The notes beneath the pieces were generated by a model. It made no database searches. It saw only the letters and a list, made by a program, of their open reading frames with translations, and was not told where the DNA came from. The position numbers and the translations under genes are program-made. 64,000 nucleotides of DNA from Bryopsis sp. KO-2023. Its lineage: Eukaryota; Chlorophyta; Ulvophyceae; Bryopsidales; Bryopsidaceae. Below, piece by piece: positions 46,401 to 55,063 of this stretch. Each line of letters opens with the position of its first letter. Within the stretch, counting starts at the first letter, position 1. The stretch is taken from NCBI GenBank assembly GCA_030272585.1, contig BSYQ01000003.1, forward strand, positions 7,254,001 through 7,318,000, written 5' to 3'.

Positions 46401-47510
46401 AATTGAGCACATCTGGATGGTAGTTTCGATATGCTGGTGGTTTTGTTTCTTCTGACACCGTTGTTTGATGTGGTGTGTTATGGTAGGCTGAAAAGGCCAT
46501 GTCGGATGGTAGGGGCGAGTTCGATGATGAATACTTCCTGGAACAGCTCCCAGAAGACCTGGTGATCGACAAGAAGCAGGTGGGAAAAGCACCACATTCC
46601 ATCAGTGTTGGCAGAGTGCAGGTTTTCCTCTCAGGAAAGCTTGACACTGCTCGGTAGTATGAACATTGTTGGTGTTTAACAACATAACATAACTGGACAT
46701 AACTGGTTAACTGGAATGTTCTGTATGGTTTTTGCTTTTGTTTCTTTTTTTTTGTACGAATATTGTTGATGAAATGGCTTGTGGTGGGTTTGAGTAGGCA
46801 TTGAGGGTGGTTAAAGACGTAGCCCTCAGCAAAAGCAAGCTCCTCACCGTCCAGGCCATGTCTGATTTGCGAATGAAGAAGTTCGACAACGTGATACAAG
46901 ACGTGAACAACTTGATGGTCTGCATCAAGGTGGCCGACTCCAACGACACCAACGGAGTGACCCAATGGGAAAGGCGGGAGGAAGTTTTGGACCTGTTCTC
47001 GGTTTACTACTGGAAGGTAACTTGTTCGAAATCACCCTGTCTGGGAAAGGGGTAGGCCGGGTGTTTGAAACAGTGTATAGAGGTGTATATCCTTAGAAAC
47101 ATGACATATCAAGGAATCTGGCCTTTTGACTGGCTCCAGCAGTCCCGGTGCGTTTTTTGGTGTCTAAACAACATCAATTATTATATTTTGCTTCAAAAAC
47201 TTGCCCAAAACTTGTCAAATTTGGGGCACCAAAAATATGATAGCAAAATATTTATGTTGCTATTGTTCATAGTTCTGCTTGCTTTCCCATATTGAAAGAG
47301 TAGCCTGTGTGGGTTTGGATATCTCCTGGTCTGACAGCAGGATCGATTGGATGGTTGTGTGTGTAGGTAAAGGATGAGACAAAGGTGACCGAAGTTCAAA
47401 ACTTGTTTGGGGTAAGTGATGCTGAGGCGGACCCCCTCAAGAAGGTTGTCGATACTGGCGGCCTCAAATGGGCAGAGGAGGTCCAACAGGAAGACGAGAT
47501 TTTCTTTTAG
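40455..47510 (+). CDS. TIC110: TIC110, chloroplast inner-envelope import protein
   Basis: Sixteen exons, every junction in phase: 40455-40649, 41075-41234, 41557-41836, 41942-42092, 42268-42452, 42709-42880, 42975-43303, 43527-43725, 44112-44240, 44525-44704, 45012-45171, 45431-45759, 45995-46258, 46487-46579, 46798-47016, 47367-47510; 1062 residues (Arabidopsis about 1016). Tic110 sits in the inner envelope and scaffolds stromal chaperones during preprotein import. Residues 1-60 are a Ser/Ala/Arg transit peptide. Hydrophobic segments lie near 95-114 and 128-142. Then come family blocks: VDLYNTLVAKDDPGTLQRYE, DEDAAAVHMDVGRRL, LPLPRVFGLN, SKMYRKLLKEEVTSGR, LRKLMCIPE, AAKELKKMV, ITLKEDLDLRDRVDIYRNYL, AEKAMSDGRGEFDDE. 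An acidic linker (exons 11-12) precedes ITLKED, as in plants. Confidence 0.96.
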
Positions 47511-49373
47511 AGCATCGTGCAAGGTTTTTGTTGTTGGTTTGAATTTCGAGAGTGAAATTTTGGAAAGAGAGTGAGTGAGGGGGGAGGAGGGGATTTGGAC
47601 TCCGTGTTTGGTTGTGTGCTCGAACCAATGGAGCCGTTTTTGGATTGATTGGGAGGAATTCAGTTTTGGTTGGCCTAAACACGTTCATTTTGATTTGTCT
47701 GCTAAATTATGTGGTGATGTGAGGAAGTATGTTGGCACTGGAAAAGGAAAGGGGGGGTTGCGGAGGCAGTGAAAAAGCAGGGTTGTTTCATTGTGCCATC
47801 CACTTGCGGTCCATTGCCCCCCCACAACCCTTTGGACTGCAATTGTTTCGCATCCTTTGGATGTCACCTTAAGTTTTACAATGGTGAAAGTAATGACTTA
47901 CACGTGAAGACCAGTCATCCTGTTCCCTACTATTTCTACCACCTTGATAAGAAGTGGAAAAGTAAACACTTTCCATTTTCAAAGTCGGTTTCATCCTGAT
48001 CGCAGACCTCTTTGTCGCATCCTTTTTTTTTTATCAGGTGCATGTAAGTTGTTTAAGAGAGGAAGACATTTTCTCCATTTCTAAAAAGATTTGTTGGAAG
48101 GCTTCCAACAAATATGGAGTCGGTATGATACCAACTCTATAATCCTCTACCTACATCCAGAGAGCAATATCCAGGTCATACAATCTAAGGGGAACCCTGG
48201 GGCAGGGCAGTACACAGCAAAAGAGGTCTTTTTGGAAGCATGCATATTCTGATTGGGAAAATGACAAATTGATCGAGTCTCTGTACCAGTGGGCTTCATT
48301 CTTGTAGTTCACGAGATGGTCGGCATGATATTGGGTTAGTTTGTGAAGCGTTTGTGTGGGGTTTGTGATGAAACAAAAAACCTGAATGTCGTTTTTCTCC
48401 CTCTTCTGTTCATATGTGTTCGAAGAAAAACACAGACCCTTAGGTAAGGACAGAAAGCTGACTATTGGATAAAAGATGATGGTGAACTCATTTGCGAAGC
48501 AATTAGGGTGTGTGGGGTTGCCTGTTCGAGGAACCTGCTTTCACAATTGACCATGAAATATCTTATTTGATCTCCAATCAACATCCTTTAGCTCAAAATA
48601 GATGCATTGTGTGTTTGAAACAATGATCCTGGTGTCTGTCCTAATGTTCTCTGAAAAAACAGGATTCAGAAATATGGGCATGAGAATGGGCCAAAATTGA
48701 AACCACAAGGCTTTTGTTATGAGTTTCGAACCACTGGAAAAGCTCATCACAGTTCCAACACTTTTTGGAGCAGCACGCAATCATCTATTTAAAATCTCCA
48801 AGTCCAGTTAACATGAAATACCGCCCCTCACAACTCACAGCCCTGGTAGATCCGCATGAACCCCCCCCAGCAATTCTCAAGCCACCACTGATCCAATGCT
48901 CCCTTTCTTTTCATTTTTGCGTCTTGTCTCCAGTTCACCACAGATTTTTAAGGATGCCACCCTCCAGATTCTTACAATCCATATGCCTACTTCTTCCACG
49001 GATCATCGTTTCTTTTCTTGGCTCTTTTTTTGCATATGTTTTTTCATAGATTAGACCTGAGCCCTTAAATCAAAAGATCTACACCAGAAAAGAAAACTCC
49101 ACCATCCTTTTGTTTCTTTTGCTCCTTTTTTTTCTCTTCGCACTTTTCGTCTTTTTATAACACAATCGTTTTCCCCCCAACTCCTTTTTTGTAAAAGTTC
49201 TTTTCACTACTCTTCTTTTTATTTAAACAGCTTTTTCTCAACATCAAAAAGCTGAAAAGACCTGATTTTGACCAGGAAAAAATTTTCAAGCAGAATAGAT
49301 CGCTGTAGACACCCACCAATCTGGCATACAATACACTAACCCATTCAGCCTCCTCCACGACTGCCCACTCTAT
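47511..49373. other. Intergenic, no supported gene
   Basis: Contains the TIC110 3' UTR and short frames on both strands (for example about 48541-48780 on minus) without recognisable features. A short inverted pair, TTGTTGGAAG / CTTCCAACAA, lies at about 48092-48112. Confidence 0.5.
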
Positions 49374-50943
49374 CTAACCATCAGATCCACGAAGATACAT
49401 AAAATAAATCTCATCTAAATCCCAATCCATCTTCATGTCAGTCTGCCTCTCACTCAAGCCATGAAGCCCCAAGGCACCATCCATACTGATTCCCATGTAT
49501 TTTTTGCTGATGGCGTCACATTGCTGGGCAATCCACACTCTCCACAAAATCATTCTCCTTCTCTTGCTTCCGAGGGGTTGAATTTCTAGCTTCTCTTCAA
49601 CATGGAGTGTTCTGTCCAATTGATGTGCAGCAGCTGTCTGACATAGTGTCAAAATCTCGAATCGGTACCTTCATGCACACTCCAGCCTCGTATGTTTTTA
49701 TTCGTTCCATTCATGGCTCAATTTCCCCCCGACTATTTGAAAACAATGTCCAGAATTTCGACACTTGAGTATCATCCATGCTTCCCTGACAGGCAAAATA
49801 AAAATTTTCAGTTGGTGATCCATTTAAGAAAGCAAAATTGCAATCAGCCCCCAGACAGGCAAAAAATCTCACCAAATCCCGATTCTTGTAGAAGCAACAG
49901 TGCTTACCCTGAGTAGCCCCCCTTGCTGGACGATGAAAGTGGGTGACTCATTTTGACTCATTTGATGGCTGGGCATCTCCAATGTGCCAATGATGATAAA
50001 TCTCGAGATTCTTCAATATGATTCTTAGTGCCCCACAACTGCCAAAAAAAAGAAAAGAAAGAAAAATAAAATGAGGAAACAAAAATCTCTCAGCAAAACA
50101 CCCAAGGTGCACAAATCAAAGTCATTTCATTCCCCATCACTCAACAAAAAAGCATCTCCAGCCAGCCACTGCAGTGAGGTTCCTAGCAGAAGCTAAAACA
50201 AAAATAACATATCCACCAGCATGGATATACACACATATCTCTCCTTGACCCCCCTTTTTCAGTCCAACATTCCATTGCTATATTTCTCACCTGCAATCTG
50301 GGAAAAAATGGTTTTTTGGCAACCTTCACCTCTCGTGGTCGAATAAGGCACACAATTACACTGCGCAACTTGAAAACTCTGGAAAAATGTTCCAATTTCC
50401 CAACCCACCCAACAAACTTTTTGACTTCTGGAAAAGATAATTGCACGGTTGATTGTGGATCACCACTGTTGAGATTTGGGTAAACATTGCGGTGACATGA
50501 TTTTTGAAACGCAGCTCGCCAAACTGCATTTAAGAAATCGCTTGAAGCAAAACCAATATTGGATACATTGTACCATTATGTTGATCATTATCGTGATGTG
50601 CGGCCTTGGGAATGTTTTTTTTTCATCCATCCGAGGAATCCACAGTTAACTACGTTATTCAGGCGTCAAGAGATGCCTGAATGTAAAAAGGGAGAAGTCC
50701 TTTTTCATATTCACCGATGCTTTTTCTCTCTTCAAAAACAAAAACTGTGTTGATGTGATTAGGTTGAATAACGCAGCCCCTATGAATTTCCATCGCCTGG
50801 GCTATAATGTTGCATTGCATTGAAAAGACAAAATCACCCCCTTGGATTTCTGTTAGAATATAAAACAACGCACACCATCGTAACAGGCGAGATTCCAACT
50901 CACTCATATTTTTATTTGATAAACCCATGTACTTGCCAGCCAC
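49374..50943 (-). CDS. Possible minus-strand gene of unknown function
   Basis: Several stretches read as coding with plausible splice signals: about 50690-50850 (after ATTCTAACAG: EIQGGDFVFSMQCNIIAQAM), about 50300-50470 (after TCAACAG: TVQLSFPEVKKFVGWVGKLE ... to a GTGAGA donor), and a terminal exon about 49374-49660 (LGLHGLSERQTDMKMDWDLD ... stop). A middle exon near 49950-50040 is also possible. I could not fix all phases and recognise no family. Confidence 0.35.
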
Positions 50944-51059
50944 ACGCCTTAACCAATTATTCGAACATTATTGTGTTGGTGTTCTTTAGATCGTACACCA
51001 CCGTTTGTGGTCGATCTAAATAGCTTTTCCTTTTAAACATCTTCACGCCTCAACCAGTG

Positions 51060-51375
51060 TATTTTTTTGTGGCCCATTTTGGCCCCCCGAAAATTCAGAA
51101 TGGCAAATTTTGGGGCCACAAAAGGGCCAAAACGTTTTATTACAAGATGAATTTGGGGCCACAAAAGGGCCACATTCACCCGAAGTTTGTAAGGCCCGGG
51201 CCACATCCAAGAAATCAATCGAGTTTCCACAGAAATCAAAACCAACAACATTATATAAACACCTAGCCTTGTAATTTCTGTTTTTGAAGTTGGGGCCACA
51301 TTCTATTTTTTTCGGACAAATTTGGGCCACGAAGGGCCATAACTGGATGAAACGGCCAAATTTAGGGCCACTTTC
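51060..51375. repeat. GGGCCAC/GTGGCCC repeat cluster
   Basis: GGGCCA and its complement recur many times in about 315 bp. The phrase TTTGGGGCCACAAAAGGGCC occurs twice 44 bp apart (about 51109 and 51152). GTGGCCC near the left edge and GGGCCAC near the right edge are inverted. No coding content. Confidence 0.65.
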
Positions 51376-51392
51376 ACTATGGGAAAACCCGC

Positions 51393-51660
51393 TCTGTGCG
51401 GGGTAGTAAAATCACCGTCGATTTCCGCCGAAAACTGGAGTCGCGAAAACCGACGCGACAGAGAGAGGGAATGGTAGGAAACACCTGGGTTCGACTCCCA
51501 GGCATTCCCGTCACGATCTGGGGCGGAAAAACGTAGTCGCTGGCGAAGTCGTCAGCGACGGATGAAACCGCGGAAATCAACCCCGCACAGTCAACCCCGC
51601 ATAGGACAGTAACCCCGTACAGGACTCTGTGCGGGGTTACTATCCTGTGCGGGGTTGACG
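51393..51660. repeat. Nested inverted-repeat cluster with CTGTGCGGGG motifs
   Basis: CTGTGCGGGG or a near variant occurs six times in both orientations. 51393-51429 pairs in part with 51570-51590. 51590-51622 and 51627-51659 form a 33-bp near-perfect palindrome (30 of 33) with a 4-nt loop. Inside lie smaller hairpins at 51440-51459 and 51536-51559 flanking a tRNA-like minihelix. Confidence 0.8.
51467..51510 (+). ncRNA. tRNA-like minihelix (acceptor stem plus T-arm only)
   Basis: GGGAATG (51467-51473) pairs perfectly with CATTCCC (51503-51509).
 Ten bases later a T-arm follows: CCTGGG-TTCGACT-CCCAGG with the canonical 7-nt TTCGA-type loop. GGTTCGACTCC fits the Pol III B-box consensus. There is no D-arm and no anticodon arm, so this is not a functional tRNA gene. 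It may be a tRNA-derived remnant or a Pol III head of a small repeat. Confidence 0.55.
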
Positions 51661-51864
51661 TCACCGAATCGCGAAGGGTCTGGTACCAAATCCACCCAAA
51701 CGCGTGCAAAAAAGTCAGACTGGCCGACGTCAGCATCCAAGTCACCATTCCCTTGCATGCACGCACAGAAATCACCAAGTGCCCTTCCCTGACTCAAGTG
51801 GAAGCGACGCGCGTGGGCGTGTTGCGTGGACGGCCTTGCACCTGGCGTACCTGAGATACCGCAA

Positions 51865-52083
51865 ATGAGGACATTCAACGGCCGCAACCTTTTCGTGGTC
51901 GTCGCAACAACGCTAGGTCTGGTGGAAAAAAGGAGGTTCAATTCCTCCTCCTGCCTGGAACGATTCTGCACTGTTCGATTTCTCGAGCAGGGTTATCAGA
52001 GGCGGAAGGATCTTTCGGGACAATTTTGGCGGATGGTGAGTTTTACGCTTGAGTTTCGTGATATGCAGGAGCAAAAAGACTAG
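51865..52083 (+). CDS. Hypothetical ORF or first exon
   Basis: From ATG 51865 (MRTFNGRNLFVVVATTLGLV) the frame runs to 52083. A GTGAGT donor occurs after QFWRM at 52035, so it may be a first exon. No domain recognised. Confidence 0.25.
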   Translation: MRTFNGRNLFVVVATTLGLVEKRRFNSSSCLERFCTVRFLEQGYQRRKDLSGQFWRMVSFTLEFRDMQEQKD

Positions 52084-52118
52084 TGCTGTACTTGTCCCAA
52101 AGAGTCCAGGTTTACAAT

Positions 52119-52544
52119 TTACAGGGCTTGATAATATGTGGCCACTGTTCTTATTTTTCTGACATTTTCCTTGTCTTCTAGAGGTCTAGGGTAGTCTTCT
52201 TTTCCCTGTTTTCTTTTTTTTTGGTTTCCTGGCCATTTCTTCCCATCTATTGTCGCAGGTTTACTCCCCTCCTTCGGTCTAGTCCCCTCCTTCGGTCTGA
52301 GTTTTTTCTGGAACTCTTGGGTCTTGTGTATCAAAGCTATTCTCATTTGTCTAAGGGTTTCATCTCTTTCTGATGCTGGAAGATCATCTAATCTGTCAAG
52401 TGCACTGTGCATCATTCCCAAAATTTGAGGATTTGGTGGATTTGTAGGAACCCCCAGGGCGACCCGTTCACGATCCTCAACACGAAGTTCTCCCTGTGAG
52501 TCTCCCGCTGAAGCGTCTTCGATGGTGATGGTTCCCGGCCTCAT
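52119..52544 (-). CDS. Hypothetical ORF (141 aa) next to the LTR element
   Basis: Reads MRPGTITIEDASAGDSQGEL, then a helical central part (HSALDRLDDLPASERDETLR) and a Lys-rich tail. An 18-bp unit (encoding RPKEG-T/S) is duplicated in tandem at about 52263-52298. The start codon lies 24 bp from the left LTR of the chromovirus. It could be an exon of a host gene or part of an older mobile element; no family recognised. Confidence 0.35.
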   Translation of the reverse strand: MRPGTITIEDASAGDSQGELRVEDRERVALGVPTNPPNPQILGMMHSALDRLDDLPASERDETLRQMRIALIHKTQEFQKKLRPKEGTRPKEGSKPATIDGKKWPGNQKKRKQGKEDYPRPLEDKENVRKIRTVATYYQAL

Positions 52545-52567
52545 TGAATCAATGTTCAGTCCCCACC

Positions 52568-53051
52568 TGAAACGGCTGACTTAGTAGGCGAAGATCTAGG
52601 CGGAAAACAGAGGTTACAGTCTGAGAGTTCCAGGTAGTCGCGGACTGACTGGAATGGGGTAGTTACGTGATGCTCAATGAGAGGCTGAAACGTAGTGAAA
52701 AGAGTTCGAACCAGGTTCAGTATATTCAGTGTCAGGTCTCAGATGGCTGAGAGTTTGGGTAGAGAGTCGGGAGTCAGACTGGAAGGAGCTTCAGTCTGGG
52801 TCCTTAGTCTAGAGGTTATCAAGGGTTATAAAGGGTTAGTCGGAGCTCTGGCTAGAAGGGCTGAGCTGAGAAATGATAGAGACGTTTTGGGGAGAGCTAG
52901 ATGATAGCTAGTATTTGTAAGGTTAGGAGATGGGCTGGGAGTTTCTAGAAGCTCTGGGCTGAGAGTATAAAAGGCTGGGGATCGTTGTAAAGAACAAGCT
53001 TGTTGAAATAAGATTCAGTTGTATACTCTCGTGTCTCAGACCTTTCTTACA
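52568..53051 (+). repeat. Left LTR of the chromovirus
   Basis: About 484 bp, TG...CA. The left edge is fixed by the repeat at 60229; the right edge is set by the CA before the presumed primer-binding site and could shift by a few bases. Confidence 0.8.
52966..52973 (+). promoter_or_regulatory. TATA box in the LTR
   Basis: GTATAAAAGGCTGGGG is a strong TATA box about 85 bp from the LTR end, the expected place for the LTR promoter. Confidence 0.7.
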
Positions 53052-53058
53052 GAACTTC

Positions 53059-53074
53059 TGGTCGTCTCCCAACG
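53059..53074 (+). promoter_or_regulatory. Likely primer-binding site
   Basis: TGGTCGTCTCCCAACG lies 7 bp after the LTR end and would pair with a tRNA ending in CCA. The tRNA was not identified. Confidence 0.5.
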
Positions 53075-53158
53075 TGTGTGAAGAACGGTTTAAGTGGCGG
53101 CTGGAAGTATTCAGCCTCAGGAAACAAATCCGTTTCACTGGTTTCGGAGCGAGTTTCT

Positions 53159-54057
53159 ATGCCTATAATCAGAGAAGAAGAATACTGGTTTGGCGAAGAA
53201 GGAGATCCTAGGTTACTGCTTGTAGACCTCTGGCTGGAAGAGAACCCGTTGGAAGTTCTGCACATAGGCGAAGACAATAGTGATACTGAAAGCACAGGAT
53301 CAAGCGAATCGAGAACTGAGACAGAGGCGACAGTTGATCTTCCGCTTACCCCTGAAACCCCAACTCAGGAGGAACCCCAACATCAGTGAGTTTTGTTGTC
53401 TATGGACCCTTGGCTGGCTCACCTTCTCGATCTTTATTACAGAGTAGAGTGGCAGTATCCCGACGAGGAGCTGGGATTACCGATTGTGCGGAGGGAAGCT
53501 AGGAGGAACGAGGTTCAGTTGAACTACGAAGAACTCGACCTACTCTGCTTTCTGAAAGAGCTGGAAGAACAGGCTGACAAGGAGAATCAGCCAACCCCAA
53601 CTACCGAGTCACCTCTCGACTTTCCCACTACATCAAGGTTTTACCGCTACGACGAGGAGGAACGGAACTCCTTGGCCCTGACATCGCTTTTTCACCAATG
53701 AAAGAGGAGAGGATCCACGAACTAAACGACACCTACCAAGTAAAGTGGACGCTCGCGCAGCCAGGAGTACATAACGTACGGGGGCACGAGCAAGAGCCGG
53801 TCGTAAACTCAGAGGGTCTGGAAATCCCAACTATCAGACCTCTGGGTTTGTTTGGCGACAAGTTTCTGCAGCTGACCCAAGAGGAGCGGCAGATTGTCAG
53901 GACGTGCACCGGAGATCCAGAGAGGAAGAGGGTTCCAGACACCCTCGTAAATCAGGAAGGAGAGTCAGTGGAGCTCCTTGATCGGAAAAGGCAGTCGAAG
54001 AAAGTTAGGGTATCCGAATTTACCTATCCGCGGAATACCCTAACCGAGGATTTTTGA
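53159..54057 (+). CDS. Three small acidic ORFs upstream of gag
   Basis: 53159-53389 (MPIIREEEYWFGEEGDPRLL), 53402-53701 (MDPWLAHLLDLYYRVEW) and 53698-54057 (MKEERIHELNDTYQVKW). All are on the + strand, closely packed, and recur unchanged in the second copy. They are rich in Glu and Asp and match no domain known to me. Typical chromoviruses have only a short leader here. They may be extra proteins or parts of a spliced or extended leader. Confidence 0.5.
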
Positions 54058-54064
54058 GGCTGAG

Positions 54065-55063
54065 ATGGAGCAACAGGTGGCTGAGTTGAGGGCGGCGTAT
54101 GAGGAGGTAATGGGAAGGTTGAACCGAGTGCAAGGCGTGGTCGAAGAAGTACCGGGAATGCTGAGCACGGCGGTCAATGAGGCTGTGGGAAGCTCCATTT
54201 TGGAGCAACTAACCGACAAAGTGGGAACAGCAATCGGGGCGGCAACTGCAGCACAGGCTGGAACGGCGGCTGGAAGTGGTGGTCGAGGTAATGACCTGAG
54301 AAGCAAGCCAGCCCGACCTGATCTGTGGGGAGGCAGGCAGAATGACCCTCCTATCCAGGACTGGTTGTTCAGCCTCCGAGTGCATTTTGACGCCACCCAC
54401 GTCGAAGATGGAGTCTCGAAACTCCGCCTGGCAGGATCTCTACTGAGAGGGCCAGCCGCGACATGGTGGAGGACAAGAGTGGAGGAGTCGGAGACTGATG
54501 GAGGCCGACCTTTGCCGACGTATGAGGACTTCTGTGAGGAGCTGAAAAACCAGTTCGGAGAACCACATTTTTTGCGCCGCACACGGACAGAATGGGCGAA
54601 TTTACGCCAAGGCGGAATGTCTGTGCGGGAATACACGCATCGCTTTAGGCAGCTGATGTTGTATATTTCCGACGCATCGGAGGGCGAAAAAATACACAGG
54701 TTCGTCGATGGTTTGCGAGGGAGGGTTGGTATCGAGACCGACCTCCAAAACCCCAAGACCTTGGATGAAGCTATTCGAGTGGCGGAAAGGTGGGGAGGAG
54801 CTCAATCTGGGAGTTCGATCTTGAATCGAGATCGCGGCGGCGGCGGCGGCAGCAGCGGCGGCGGCGGAAATCGCAGATCGGATCACATGGAATTGGACTA
54901 CGTCGGAAGAAGGCGACAACAGAGACAGCAGAAACAGCGAGGTGATAAAGAGAGAGAAAGAAATAAGCCAGTCTGGAAGAAAGAAAAAGCAGACGGAGAG
55001 GTGAAGTGTTACAAGTGTGGGCGTCGAGGGCATTACGCTCGAGACTGCCCCTCGCGAAAATGA
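54065..55063 (+). CDS. gag: Gag of the chromovirus
   Basis: 332 residues. N-terminal coiled region ([20 protein letters not shown]), a retrotransposon-gag core ([58 protein letters not shown]), a Gly/Ser run encoded by a GGC repeat, and a CCHC zinc knuckle ([14 protein letters not shown]) at the C-terminus that binds RNA. It builds the virus-like particle. Its end overlaps the start of pol in another frame, an arrangement common in the family. Confidence 0.9.
   Translation: MEQQVAELRAAYEEVMGRLNRVQGVVEEVPGMLSTAVNEAVGSSILEQLTDKVGTAIGAATAAQAGTAAGSGGRGNDLRSKPARPDLWGGRQNDPPIQDWLFSLRVHFDATHVEDGVSKLRLAGSLLRGPAATWWRTRVEESETDGGRPLPTYEDFCEELKNQFGEPHFLRRTRTEWANLRQGGMSVREYTHRFRQLMLYISDASEGEKIHRFVDGLRGRVGIETDLQNPKTLDEAIRVAERWGGAQSGSSILNRDRGGGGGSSGGGGNRRSDHMELDYVGRRRQQRQQKQRGDKERERNKPVWKKEKADGEVKCYKCGRRGHYARDCPSRK

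Noticed and set aside
46376-46420. Additional 33-bp TIC110 exon (after GAAAATGCAG, before GTAGTT)
   Set aside because: It has splice-like edges and keeps phase, but comparison with the plant protein shows FRKSLYQKE joins AEKAMSDGRGEF directly with no gap.
51467-51510. Full tRNA gene
   Set aside because: The acceptor and T-arm are convincing, but only ten bases separate them, leaving no D-arm or anticodon arm. No permuted half was found nearby.
51060-51660. CRISPR array
   Set aside because: Repeats are irregular, inverted and in a eukaryotic nuclear context; there are no uniform spacers.
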